Origin: Rikenellaceae bacterium
GTDB taxonomy: Bacteria; Bacteroidota; Bacteroidia; Bacteroidales; Rikenellaceae
Reading direction: 5' to 3'
DNA: 49,544 bases
Assembly: GCA_017425655.1 (NCBI GenBank)
Contig: JAFPAT010000016.1
Coordinates: 1 to 49,544 of the forward strand
The notes beneath the pieces are model-generated. The model made no database searches. It had not been told where the DNA came from and saw only the letters and a list, made by a program, of their open reading frames with translations. Below are positions 35,167 through 43,201 of this stretch, one piece after another; position 1 is the stretch's first letter, and every line of letters begins with the position of its first letter. The position numbers were made by a program, and so were the translations under genes.

Positions 35167-36576
35167 ATGCTCACAAACACTCAGGCATATAGCGATATAT
35201 GGCAAAACTGCCTGTCGCAAATTCGCAAGCAGACCTCCGAGGAGGAGTTTGCGCGTTGGATCGAACCCATCGCGCTGCTCAACTTCGACGGTCAGACGCT
35301 CAGCCTGCGTGTCCCGAACGAAAGCTACATCAGCCAGATTGAACACAACTATATTCCGTTCATCAAGCCGATCATCGCTTCACTTTTCGGCCAACAAACC
35401 CGCGTGAGGTACGCGATACCCAAATCGGAGCAGAGCATACCACTGCCTAAAAACAGTGATACAACCGCTATTTCGCAGTTTAAGACCCAAACCGACACTG
35501 CAAATATAAAGAATCCGTTTGTAATTCCCGGCCTCAAAAAGATTATTATCGACCCGCAACTCAACCCAAATTATAATTTTGGATCATTTATCGAGGGCGA
35601 ATGTAACCGTTTGGCTCGCTCGGCAGGTATGGCCGTAGCCGTTAATCCGGGAAATACTCCGTTCAATCCGTTATATATATACGGTGATTCGGGTCTCGGA
35701 AAGACTCACATCGTACAGGCTATCGGCCACGAAATTCGTCAGCGTCATCCGCAGATGCAGGTGCTCTATGTGTCGATGAATAAGTTTATGGCGCAATATC
35801 AGACCGCCGTGCGCAATGGAGAGGTGCCCGATTTCATCCATTTCTATCAGATGGTTGATGCGTTGATTATCGACGATATTCAGGAGTTGGCAGGTAAAGC
35901 GGGAACGCAGACCGTATTCTTCAACATCTTTAACCACCTGCACTTATCAGGCAAGCAGCTTATCTTCACTTCGGATAAGCCGCCCGTAGAGTTAAAGGAT
36001 ATCGAGGCTCGACTGCTTACACGATTCAAATGGGGTTTGTCGGCGCAGCTCAACTCGCCCGACCATGAGACCAAAGTGAAGATCATTCGCAGCAAGGCAT
36101 CAAAGATGAATGCACAACTCTCGGATGAGGTTGTAAATTATCTGGCAGAGAATATCAGCGCAAATGTACGCGAAATCGAAGGCGCACTCTCGTCGCTCGT
36201 GGCACACGCATCGTTCCTCGGCAAGAAGATCTCAATCTCGCTTGCAAAGGATATTTTGAAGGCCTATATCAAACTCTACCAGAAGGAGATAACCATCGAG
36301 CACATTCAGCAGGTGGTATGCCAATATCTCAATTTGGATGTAGAGCGATTCAACTCAACCGAGCGCACACGCGAAATTGCGCAGGCTCGTCAAATCGCAA
36401 TGTATTTGAGCAAGCAGCACACCAAAGCTCCGCTGACACAGATCGGCGCAGCTATCGGCGGTCGCAACCACGCCACCGTTTTGCACTCATGCAAAGCTGT
36501 TGCCAACTTGATGGAAACCGACAAGACATTCCGCCATCAGGTTGAAGAGATAGAGAAACTTGTTTTGGCAAAGTAA
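35167..36576 (+). CDS. dnaA: Chromosomal replication initiator protein DnaA
   Basis: A 469-residue initiator AAA+ ATPase. Domain I (about 1-85) contains WIEPIALLNF. A linker (about 90-125) follows, then the AAA+ core with NPLYIYGDSGLGKTH (Walker A about 174-182), ALIIDDIQELAG (Walker B) and the sensor-2 region NVREIEGAL. Domain IV (about 370-469) carries the DNA-binding signature GAAIGGRNHATVLHSC. No dnaN, gyrB or rpmH lies beside it. In Bacteroidota oriC is often not adjacent to dnaA, so position alone does not place the origin here. Confidence 0.97.
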   Translation: MLTNTQAYSDIWQNCLSQIRKQTSEEEFARWIEPIALLNFDGQTLSLRVPNESYISQIEHNYIPFIKPIIASLFGQQTRVRYAIPKSEQSIPLPKNSDTTAISQFKTQTDTANIKNPFVIPGLKKIIIDPQLNPNYNFGSFIEGECNRLARSAGMAVAVNPGNTPFNPLYIYGDSGLGKTHIVQAIGHEIRQRHPQMQVLYVSMNKFMAQYQTAVRNGEVPDFIHFYQMVDALIIDDIQELAGKAGTQTVFFNIFNHLHLSGKQLIFTSDKPPVELKDIEARLLTRFKWGLSAQLNSPDHETKVKIIRSKASKMNAQLSDEVVNYLAENISANVREIEGALSSLVAHASFLGKKISISLAKDILKAYIKLYQKEITIEHIQQVVCQYLNLDVERFNSTERTREIAQARQIAMYLSKQHTKAPLTQIGAAIGGRNHATVLHSCKAVANLMETDKTFRHQVEEIEKLVLAK

Positions 36577-36612
36577 GCCAAATAAAAGGAGCATAAAGAT
36601 AAAATAGAGCCA

Positions 36613-36650
36613 GCCGCTATTCCGAAAGGGTAGCGGCCTATTTTTTTTTT
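36613..36650 (+). terminator. Intrinsic terminator after dnaA
   Basis: Stem GCCGCTA (36613-36619) / TAGCGGC (36631-36637), with an inner CC-GAAA-GG tetraloop stem, followed by a run of ten or more T. A typical rho-independent terminator 37 bases after the dnaA stop. The remaining gap to the next gene holds only that gene's promoter. Confidence 0.85.
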
Positions 36651-36724
36651 GCGATTATTGCGCGCTATTATACCCACACTCGCAAGCGAGGGCCATTTTT
36701 TTGAAAAATTTCGGGCGGCGGAAA

Positions 36725-36755
36725 TTTGTTTTCACGATAAATTTTACTACTTTTA
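36725..36755 (+). promoter_or_regulatory. Promoter of the peroxiredoxin gene
   Basis: TTTG (36725-36728 region), a 19-bp spacer, TACTTTTA (36748-36755). The -7 differs from TAnnTTTG only in its last base. It lies about 33 bases before the ATG. Confidence 0.5.
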
Positions 36756-36787
36756 CTTGTTAAAATTTCGTTATATCCAAAACCGCT

Positions 36788-37258
36788 ATGACAAAGCTTA
36801 AAATTGGCGACAAAGTGCCTACTTTCGAAGCAATTACACAGAATGGCAACATCGTTACCAACGACTCAATCAATGGCCGACGAGCAATTCTCTACTTCTA
36901 CCCGAAGGATAACACCTCCGGTTGCACGCTCGAAGCAAAGAGTATGCGCGACGGAAAGGCTGAATTAGCCGCCAAAGGTTACGAAATTTTTGGCATCAGT
37001 CCCGATAGCCAGCGTTCGCACCAGAATTTCTGCGCAAAGCACGAGTTGAATTTCACTCTGTTGAGCGACACCGAGAAAAAGATGGCCGAGGCATTTGGCG
37101 TGTGGGTCGAAAAGAAGATGTACGGTCGAACATATATGGGCATTCAGCGCACGACATTCATCATTGGCGAAGACGGCACCATCGAGCACATCTTCGATAA
37201 GGTCGATACGAAGAATCACTATCAGCAGATTCTTGATTGGCACAACGCAACAAAGTAA
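36788..37258 (+). CDS. bcp: Thioredoxin-dependent peroxiredoxin, PrxQ/BCP family
   Basis: A 156-residue thiol peroxidase that reduces H2O2 and organic hydroperoxides. The peroxidatic Cys46 lies in FYPKDNTSGCTLEAK (Ser replaces the usual Pro of TPGC). The usual second Cys five residues later is absent (Lys51). The only other Cys is Cys82 in HQNFCAKHEL, 36 residues on. This matches the subgroup of PrxQ enzymes whose resolving Cys lies in helix alpha-3, so a Cys46-Cys82 disulphide is predicted. It sits upstream of recA, perhaps sharing its transcript (29-base gap). Confidence 0.94.
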   Translation: MTKLKIGDKVPTFEAITQNGNIVTNDSINGRRAILYFYPKDNTSGCTLEAKSMRDGKAELAAKGYEIFGISPDSQRSHQNFCAKHELNFTLLSDTEKKMAEAFGVWVEKKMYGRTYMGIQRTTFIIGEDGTIEHIFDKVDTKNHYQQILDWHNATK

Positions 37259-37287
37259 ATAATTAAGAACAAAAAAATAGAAAAACT

Positions 37288-38325
37288 ATGGCAGAGAAGA
37301 AACAGACCGAGGTTCAAGCAAAGCCTCAGGTAAATCCCGAAAAGCTGAAAGTACTCAGCGCAGTAATGGATAAAATCGAGAAAGATTTTGGCAAAGGCTC
37401 GATTATGAAGATGAGCAGTCAAGCCGTTACCGATATCGCCGTAATTCCCTCCGGCTCAATCACTCTCGATGTAGCATTGGGCGTAGGCGGCTACCCCAAA
37501 GGTCGCGTTATCGAGATCTACGGTCCCGAATCGTCAGGTAAGACCACACTTGCCATCCACGCTATCGCAGAGGCACAGAAGGCCGGCGGCATCGCTGCTT
37601 TTATCGATGCAGAACACGCTTTTGACAGCTACTATGCACAGCGCCTGGGTGTTGATGTAGATAACCTTCTTATCTCGCAACCCGACAACGGCGAGCAGGC
37701 ACTCGAAATTGCAGATTCGTTGATTCGTTCGAGCGCAATCGATATAATTGTTATCGACTCGGTTGCCGCCCTGACCCCCAAAGCCGAAATCGAGGGTGAA
37801 ATGGGCGATTCGAAAATGGGTTTACAGGCTCGTCTGATGTCGCAGGCTCTGCGTAAATTGACTGCAAGTATCTCGAAGACCAAGACCGTTTGTATTTTTA
37901 TCAACCAGTTGCGCGATAAGATCGGTGTAATTTACGGTAATCCCGAGACAACTACGGGCGGTAATGCTCTGAAGTTCTACGCAAGTGTCCGCATCGACAT
38001 CCGCAAGGCGAGCGTCATCAAAGATGGCGACGAGCAGTTGGGTACCCGCGTACGCGTAAAGGTTGTTAAGAATAAGGTAGCACCTCCGTTCCGCAAGGCC
38101 GAGTTCGATATTATGTTTGGCGAAGGCATCTCGAAGATTGGCGAGATCCTTGATTTGGGTGTCGATCTGGGCGTTATCAAGAAATCAGGCTCGTGGTTCT
38201 CGTATGGTGATCGCAAGTTGAGCCAAGGCCGCGATGCCGTTAAGGAGCTGCTCACAAACGATCTCGAACTGCAAGCCGAAATCGAGGCAAAGGTACGCGA
38301 GGCGATGAAGAACAAAGAGGAATAG
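37288..38325 (+). CDS. recA: Recombinase A
   Basis: Strand-exchange ATPase for homologous repair and co-protease for SOS-type regulators. The 345-residue protein has Walker [10 protein letters not shown] (about 79-87), [19 protein letters not shown], the DNA-binding loops around MSQALRKLT and [17 protein letters not shown], and an acidic C-terminal tail ending MKNKEE. No LexA box was identified in the 29-base upstream gap. It is followed by rel after 28 bases. Confidence 0.98.
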   Translation: MAEKKQTEVQAKPQVNPEKLKVLSAVMDKIEKDFGKGSIMKMSSQAVTDIAVIPSGSITLDVALGVGGYPKGRVIEIYGPESSGKTTLAIHAIAEAQKAGGIAAFIDAEHAFDSYYAQRLGVDVDNLLISQPDNGEQALEIADSLIRSSAIDIIVIDSVAALTPKAEIEGEMGDSKMGLQARLMSQALRKLTASISKTKTVCIFINQLRDKIGVIYGNPETTTGGNALKFYASVRIDIRKASVIKDGDEQLGTRVRVKVVKNKVAPPFRKAEFDIMFGEGISKIGEILDLGVDLGVIKKSGSWFSYGDRKLSQGRDAVKELLTNDLELQAEIEAKVREAMKNKEE

Positions 38326-38353
38326 AGAAAATTAACTAAAACCACGTCGGCTT

Positions 38354-40594
38354 ATGAACTATACGGCGGAAGACGAACTGCTCATTCAGGAGAAGTATGA
38401 GGATCTGATGTCGATTTGCGAAAAGATCTGCAAATCGAACAGCGATCGAGACTTCATCAAGAAGGCCTTTTTCCTTGCGAAAGAGGCCCATAAAGGCGTG
38501 CGCCGCCGTTCAGGCGAGCCATACCTACTGCATCCCATTGCAGTTGCCAAAATTGCAGTCGAGGAGATCGGATTGGGCGTTAAGTCGGTCGTTGCAGCAT
38601 TGTTGCACGACGTGGTAGAAGATACCGAATATACCGTTGAAGACATTACCAATATGTTCGGCCAGAAGATCGCCACAATGGTCGATGGACTGACGAAGAT
38701 GTCGGGTGTCTTCAATACCGAAACCTCGGAGCAGGCAGAGAATTTCCGCAAGATCCTGCTCACACTTTCGGATGATGTCCGTGTAATTTTGATCAAAATC
38801 GCCGATCGTCTGCACAATATGCGAACACTCGGCGCAATGCCTGTAAATAAGCAGATCAAGATCACCAGCGAGACAATATATCTGTTTGCTCCTCTGGCAC
38901 ATCGCCTTGGTCTATATTCGATAAAGACCGAGTTAGAGGATCTCTGTATGATGTACAGATTCCCTGACCAATATCGCGAAATTGCCGACAAATTGAGTAA
39001 AACAAAGGTTCAACTGAATGAATATATCGCTCGTTTCAATGCGCCAATCATCGACGCATTGAAGCGCAACGGTATCGATTTCGAGATTTCGGGACGCATC
39101 AAAAGCATCTATTCAATATGGTCAAAGATGCAACGCAAACAGATTCCATTCGAAGAGGTTTATGACCTATTTGCTATTCGTGTGGTATTTAAGCCATTGC
39201 AATTCCCTTCGGAAAAGACACAATGTTGGCAGATATATTCGTCAATTACCGACATCTACACACCTAAACCCGAGCGTCTGCGCGATTGGATCAGTATGCC
39301 CAAAGCCAATGGCTATGAGGCTCTTCACTCAACCGTAATGGGCCCCGATGGCGTATGGGTAGAGGTCCAGATTCGCACCCAGCGAATGGAGGATATTGCC
39401 GAGCGAGGTTTCGCGGCACATTGGAAATACAAGCATGCAACAATTTCACAGAATGAAGACGAGTTCGACAAGTGGCTCAAAAAGATCCGCGAGGCTCTCA
39501 ACTCTCCAACCGAGAGCGCAGTGGACTTCTTGGATAACTTTAAGTTATCGCTATATACGTCTGAAATTGTTGTATTTACCCCAAAAGGTGAAGCAAGAAC
39601 AATGCCTCACGGAGCAACAGCCCTCGACTTCGCATACGACATCCACTCGAAGATCGGACACAAAGCAATTGGCGCAAAAATCAACCACGTCATCAAACCT
39701 ATTTTCAGCGAAATTCATAGTGGCGACCAGATCGAAATCATCACTTCAGACAGTGTTCACCCCAAAGCAGAGTGGCTCGATCACGTTACCACGACAAAAG
39801 CCAAGCAGTCAATCAAGAGCTATCTCAAAAAGGATAGACAAAACAATATTGCACGTGGTATGCAGACCTTTGACGATCGCCTGAAAGAGATGGGTATTAC
39901 ACCCAGCAGACGCGTATTTGTCAAAGTTTTACCGGCTTATGAATGTGCTACAAAAGACGAATTTTACAGCAAGCTCGGCGCAGGAATACTCAATTTAGAC
40001 AACCTTGAAAAGGTTTTGCGCCAGAACTCTGCACGTAAGATTCTGAAATTTTGGTCATTATTCCTCGATGAAGAGGGTGAAGGCGAGACCGACGATGAAA
40101 ATATCGAGAATGGTGATGAGCAAAGCCACAATAAAAATCTGGTTGTTGGAGCCGAAACCGACATCGAGCCCCAATTCGTCATCGCAGAGTGTTGCAAGCC
40201 GATCCCCGGCGACCAGGTAGTAGGATATCGCGACCCCGAAACCGGCCGTATTTTTGTTCATAAAAATACCTGCGACGAACTTACCCGTTTAGGCGCTCAA
40301 TATGGCAAAAATATTGTAAAAGAGGAGATTAAGTGGTCGCAGCACAAGGCTGTTTCTTATCTATCAGCAATCGAGCTGCGTGGTATCGACCGCATTGGCA
40401 TCATCCTCGATTTAGCACAATTGATTAAAGATGAGTTCAATATCAATATTCGCGAGATCCACATTCAGAGCCACGACGGCATATTCGAGGGCAATATAAG
40501 TCTATATGTCAAGGATATACAGTCTCTCAACAGCCTAATGGACAAGATTAGAATGATTAAAGGTATTGAGGTTGTAAAACGCAACTTGAACTAA
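38354..40594 (+). CDS. Bifunctional (p)ppGpp synthetase/hydrolase (Rel/SpoT)
   Basis: A 746-residue stringent-response enzyme. The N-terminal HD hydrolase domain is intact (HDVVEDT at about 85-91, DRLHNMRTL). The synthetase domain follows (about 235-365: RIKSIYSIWSKM, VYDLFAIRVVF, VEVQIRTQRMEDIAERGFAAHWKYK). Then come TGS (about 405-465, FTPKGEARTMPHGATALDFAY), a zinc-finger-like region (CCKPIPGD) and ACT (about 665-746). Both catalytic cores keep their hallmark residues, so bidirectional activity is expected. An acidic Asn/Glu-rich insertion (EEGEGETDDENIENGDE, about 575-595) precedes the regulatory domains. Confidence 0.95.
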   Translation: MNYTAEDELLIQEKYEDLMSICEKICKSNSDRDFIKKAFFLAKEAHKGVRRRSGEPYLLHPIAVAKIAVEEIGLGVKSVVAALLHDVVEDTEYTVEDITNMFGQKIATMVDGLTKMSGVFNTETSEQAENFRKILLTLSDDVRVILIKIADRLHNMRTLGAMPVNKQIKITSETIYLFAPLAHRLGLYSIKTELEDLCMMYRFPDQYREIADKLSKTKVQLNEYIARFNAPIIDALKRNGIDFEISGRIKSIYSIWSKMQRKQIPFEEVYDLFAIRVVFKPLQFPSEKTQCWQIYSSITDIYTPKPERLRDWISMPKANGYEALHSTVMGPDGVWVEVQIRTQRMEDIAERGFAAHWKYKHATISQNEDEFDKWLKKIREALNSPTESAVDFLDNFKLSLYTSEIVVFTPKGEARTMPHGATALDFAYDIHSKIGHKAIGAKINHVIKPIFSEIHSGDQIEIITSDSVHPKAEWLDHVTTTKAKQSIKSYLKKDRQNNIARGMQTFDDRLKEMGITPSRRVFVKVLPAYECATKDEFYSKLGAGILNLDNLEKVLRQNSARKILKFWSLFLDEEGEGETDDENIENGDEQSHNKNLVVGAETDIEPQFVIAECCKPIPGDQVVGYRDPETGRIFVHKNTCDELTRLGAQYGKNIVKEEIKWSQHKAVSYLSAIELRGIDRIGIILDLAQLIKDEFNINIREIHIQSHDGIFEGNISLYVKDIQSLNSLMDKIRMIKGIEVVKRNLN

Positions 40595-40608
40595 AAAAAA
40601 CGAATACT

Positions 40609-41154
40609 ATGAGTTCCTCTTCAATATTTGCGATAATAACAGCTGCAATCATCATACTTGGCCGCATTATTAATCGCCACGCAGAGAAACAGCCAAACAG
40701 CGATGATGCATCTCGAGAATTCGATACAGAGCACGACTTTTCGAGCGAAGATACTACTTCTGCACGCGAGGTAAGAATGCAGGATGATGATCAAGAGACT
40801 CTCGCAAAAGTCATTCGTGAGCAAATAATCGAGGCAAGAAAAAGGGTAGAGGCCACGCGACAGAATCACCCACATATGCCGGCGACAACCGAAGGCTCCG
40901 CTACATTTAATACTCCGCGCTTTGAGACCACTTCATCGCGCAGAGAAATCATCATTCCACAATCTCAAAAATCCAAGCCACAGCCTAAGAAAACTACATC
41001 AAAGCAATCAGTGGCCACTACAAAAGACACAAAGCAGCAATTGCAAAATTCAAATACTGCAACAACCAGCCAAACTTCGGATATTGCCGAAGAGTTCGAT
41101 CTTGTAAAGGCTGTTATTTACGCCGAGATCCTCAATCCAAAATTCGACCAATAG
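40609..41154 (+). CDS. Membrane-anchored low-complexity protein, function unknown
   Basis: A 181-residue protein with one N-terminal hydrophobic helix (about 5-20), then a polar, disordered Ser/Thr/Lys/Gln-rich region (about 25-155). A short ordered C-terminal motif follows (about 160-181, EFDLVKAVIYAEILNPKFDQ). That terminal motif is similar to the ends of other short Bacteroidota membrane proteins and may be a partner-binding element; this is from general recollection. It lies 14 bases after rel and 19 bases before the HIT gene, so it is operonic. Confidence 0.8.
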   Translation: MSSSSIFAIITAAIIILGRIINRHAEKQPNSDDASREFDTEHDFSSEDTTSAREVRMQDDDQETLAKVIREQIIEARKRVEATRQNHPHMPATTEGSATFNTPRFETTSSRREIIIPQSQKSKPQPKKTTSKQSVATTKDTKQQLQNSNTATTSQTSDIAEEFDLVKAVIYAEILNPKFDQ

Positions 41155-41173
41155 AACAATAAAATAACAAAGT

Positions 41174-41560
41174 ATGGCAACAATTTTTTCACGCATAATC
41201 GCAGGCGAGATCCCCAGCTACAAGGTAGCCGAAGATGAGAACTTCTACGCATTTCTCGATATTAATCCGTTAATGAAAGGACACACCCTCGTCGTTCCCA
41301 AACAGGAGATTAATTACCTATTTGACCTCGAAGATCAGACACTGGAGAAAATGATTATTTTCGCAAAGAGGGTAGCAGAACAAATTAAATGTAAAATAGA
41401 GTGCAAGAAGGTCGCAATGGTAGTCCTTGGACTCGAAGTTCCGCATGCACATATACATTTAATCCCGATGAATACCGAATCTGACGTCGATTTTCGCAAG
41501 GAAAAACTTAATTTAACTGCAGATGAGTTCGCCGAAATCGCTGCAATATTGCGAGCATAA
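41174..41560 (+). CDS. HIT family nucleotide hydrolase/transferase
   Basis: A 128-residue histidine-triad protein. The N-terminus is IFSRIIAGEIPSYKVAEDE, followed by FLDINPLMKGHTLVVPK, and the catalytic triad HAHIHLIP lies at about 91-98. This is the HINT/PKCI-like branch, which hydrolyses AMP-linked substrates such as purine nucleoside phosphoramidates. The physiological substrate is unknown. It is last of the rel operon, followed by a hairpin. Confidence 0.94.
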   Translation: MATIFSRIIAGEIPSYKVAEDENFYAFLDINPLMKGHTLVVPKQEINYLFDLEDQTLEKMIIFAKRVAEQIKCKIECKKVAMVVLGLEVPHAHIHLIPMNTESDVDFRKEKLNLTADEFAEIAAILRA

Positions 41561-41596
41561 GCAAGAGGTATAATTCTATAATAACTTATATATCAA

Positions 41597-41624
41597 AAGG
41601 GTAGCTATTTTATTAGCTACCCTT
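41597..41624 (+). terminator. Hairpin after the HIT gene
   Basis: 10-bp stem AAGGGTAGCT (41597-41606) / AGCTACCCTT (41615-41624), 37 bases after the stop. It lacks a strong T-run (AATTTA follows), so it may be a weak terminator or an mRNA-stabilising hairpin. Confidence 0.6.
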
Positions 41625-42208
41625 AATTTATCTATTTAACATAATCATTGATTCGACATAATTATCAACAATTACCTAAAATCAATCATTAGTGAGTATA
41701 GAAAAAGTCGGCAATTTACATCAGTAGAGTGGGGTATTATTACTTTTGTAAATGCAAAAGATTGCGCTTGTTATACATTTGTAACCATATAACAAGTGTT
41801 AATATTTGCATATTGTAAATTATTTACATACAGACAAAGGAAGTCGCAAACGAGCAATAATACAGGACAAATGACTGATCAATATTTGAAACATCAACAC
41901 ATATTTGCACTATAAATCAATCATTTACGAGGTTTATATAAACGTATATATCAATATTTACATGGCATTATATCGGATAAGACGCATTTAATGGTTATTT
42001 ATAATATTTAGCGGTATAATGAGCGAAATATCAGCATATTACAATGATTATGTGAGATACAACATGCGATAAACGATAATGGATTATATTTAGCTTTGAT
42101 ACTATATTACAATTGTAAATCGGTTTTGAACAATTAACATTTTTACAAAAGTGCATTAGTGTTTGTTTTACAAATAAAAATGTTTTATATTTGTAAAAAT
42201 TTATCGTT
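41625..42208. other. Long AT-rich non-coding region with TTTACAA/TTGTAAA palindromes
   Basis: About 580 bases without a credible gene. It holds a +strand promoter-like TACTTTTG (41741-41748) overlapping the repeat CTTTTG-6-CAAAAG. A 9-bp stem CTTGTTATA / TATAACAAG (41767-41796) follows, then TGTAAAT-T-ATTTACA (41814-41828), GTTTATATAAAC (41932-41943), TTACAATTGTAA (42107-42118), and the large repeat around the regulator promoter (42166-42198). The recurring core suggests clustered operator sites. A 14-codon frame starts at 41871, but nothing else supports it. Confidence 0.6.
42162..42198 (+). promoter_or_regulatory. Promoter and inverted-repeat operator of the HTH regulator
   Basis: TTTG (42162-42165), a 20-bp spacer and TATATTTG (42186-42193) form a consensus promoter 15 bases before the ATG. 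A perfect 11-bp inverted repeat, TTTTACAAATA (42166-42176) / TATTTGTAAAA (42188-42198) with an 11-bp centre, spans the spacer and covers the -7 element, as expected of an autorepressor operator. Confidence 0.65.
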
Positions 42209-42676
42209 ATGCGTGAAAAATTGCTGAAATTAATGAAGAGTGAGAAACTCTCATCGAGTCGCTTGGCAGAGATACTCGAAATACAACCTTCGAGCATCTC
42301 TCATATTTTGTCAGGAAGAAACAAACCAAGTTTCGATTTTTTGGTAAAGATCCTGCGTAGATTCCCTACTTTAAATCCGGACTGGCTCTTACTCGATTCA
42401 GACCAGATGTATCGTCAGAGCGACGAGTCGGCAGCATTGAATGAGAATCAAGTTATCGCGCCAATAGCAATATCGACAATACAGACCAGCGGTTCTGAAC
42501 ATCGCCCAAATAACCGTTCCATTAGTTCGACTGCTCCCAATAATGATTCGACTAAAAGAACAACGCCAATCGACCTACCTTTTGACAATAATCAACACGT
42601 AAATAAACCGATTGAACGCATAATCGTCCTATATTCGGACAAGTCGTTCGAGGCCTTCAATATTAGCAGCAATTAG
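42209..42676 (+). CDS. Small HTH (XRE-like) transcriptional regulator
   Basis: A 155-residue protein. An N-terminal XRE-type helix-turn-helix (about 1-58: SSRLAEILEIQPSSISHILSGRNKPSFDFLVKILRRFP) is joined by a Ser/Asn/Thr-rich linker (about 75-130) to a short C-terminal strand-like motif (ERIIVLYSDKSFEAFNI, about 137-153). There is no enzymatic or phage-repressor peptidase domain. Similar HTH-linker-short tail proteins occur throughout Bacteroidales with unknown targets. The palindromic promoter suggests autoregulation. It is flanked by unusually large non-coding stretches on both sides. Confidence 0.85.
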   Translation: MREKLLKLMKSEKLSSSRLAEILEIQPSSISHILSGRNKPSFDFLVKILRRFPTLNPDWLLLDSDQMYRQSDESAALNENQVIAPIAISTIQTSGSEHRPNNRSISSTAPNNDSTKRTTPIDLPFDNNQHVNKPIERIIVLYSDKSFEAFNISSN

Positions 42677-43141
42677 AACATTTGAGAGTAGATTTTCGCA
42701 TCACAATACATTTTTCTTGTTTGGAATAATATTTGCATTATGTTAAATAATGGGTGGGAAAGTATTATTATATCTTATCAGTGTATATTTTCAAGGTAAT
42801 CAGCATCTGATTCTGTCGAGCCGATATCTCCATTATTTTCAAAGTCTGCTGTTTGCGATCCTCTGTCATCCATTCGATTGTAAGTATTCTGAAAGTTATT
42901 GAGGTCGCGGAAAAGAAAGAATACAAAAGGAGACTATAACAATGTTCTGCAATTAAACTTATGCTCGTAAGGATTACCCTATCATCATCCCAGAGGGGCT
43001 TTGTATTAATCTCTCTACCTAAAAATTCGCGCAGAATATATTTAACATAATCTACTTGAATAAATCTGCATTTTCTGCACACTTACAGAATTTCCCTTCT
43101 AATTAAAGAGAAATATTTTATCGGCACAAATAACCACTCAC
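42677..43141. other. AT-rich intergenic region, possible gene remnant
   Basis: About 520 bases between the HTH regulator and rubrerythrin. The only frame of note is a 104-codon minus-strand one (42768-43082) with no recognisable domain, two Cys near its start and atypical composition. It may be a decayed fragment or chance. No RNA gene, repeat or promoter could be supported. Confidence 0.35.
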
Positions 43142-43150
43142 ACAATAAAA

Positions 43151-43180
43151 AATCTCCCAAACCAAAAGATTCGGGAGATT
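43151..43180 (-). terminator. Terminator of the rubrerythrin gene
   Basis: On the minus strand: AATCTCCC (43173-43180), a 14-base loop, GGGAGATT (43151-43158), then a T-rich tail, 21 bases after the stop codon. Confidence 0.75.
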
Positions 43181-43201
43181 GAATTTGAGTGGCCTACCCC
43201 A

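Noticed and set aside
35167..36576. Chromosomal origin placed at dnaA
   Set aside because: Only two relaxed DnaA boxes, no AT-rich repeat array and no dnaN/gyrB/rpmH neighbours; oriC in this phylum is often elsewhere.
41871..41915. 14-codon frame (ATG at 41871) as a small peptide gene
   Set aside because: Length is within chance for AT-rich DNA, and the only support is a weak AGGA before it.
42768..43082. 104-codon minus-strand frame as a protein gene
   Set aside because: No domain, no promoter or A-rich leader that stands out, and odd composition. Kept only as part of the intergenic description.
41625..43141. CRISPR array or integron-like repeat cluster
   Set aside because: The repeats are short palindromes of variable spacing and sequence, not direct repeats with uniform spacers.
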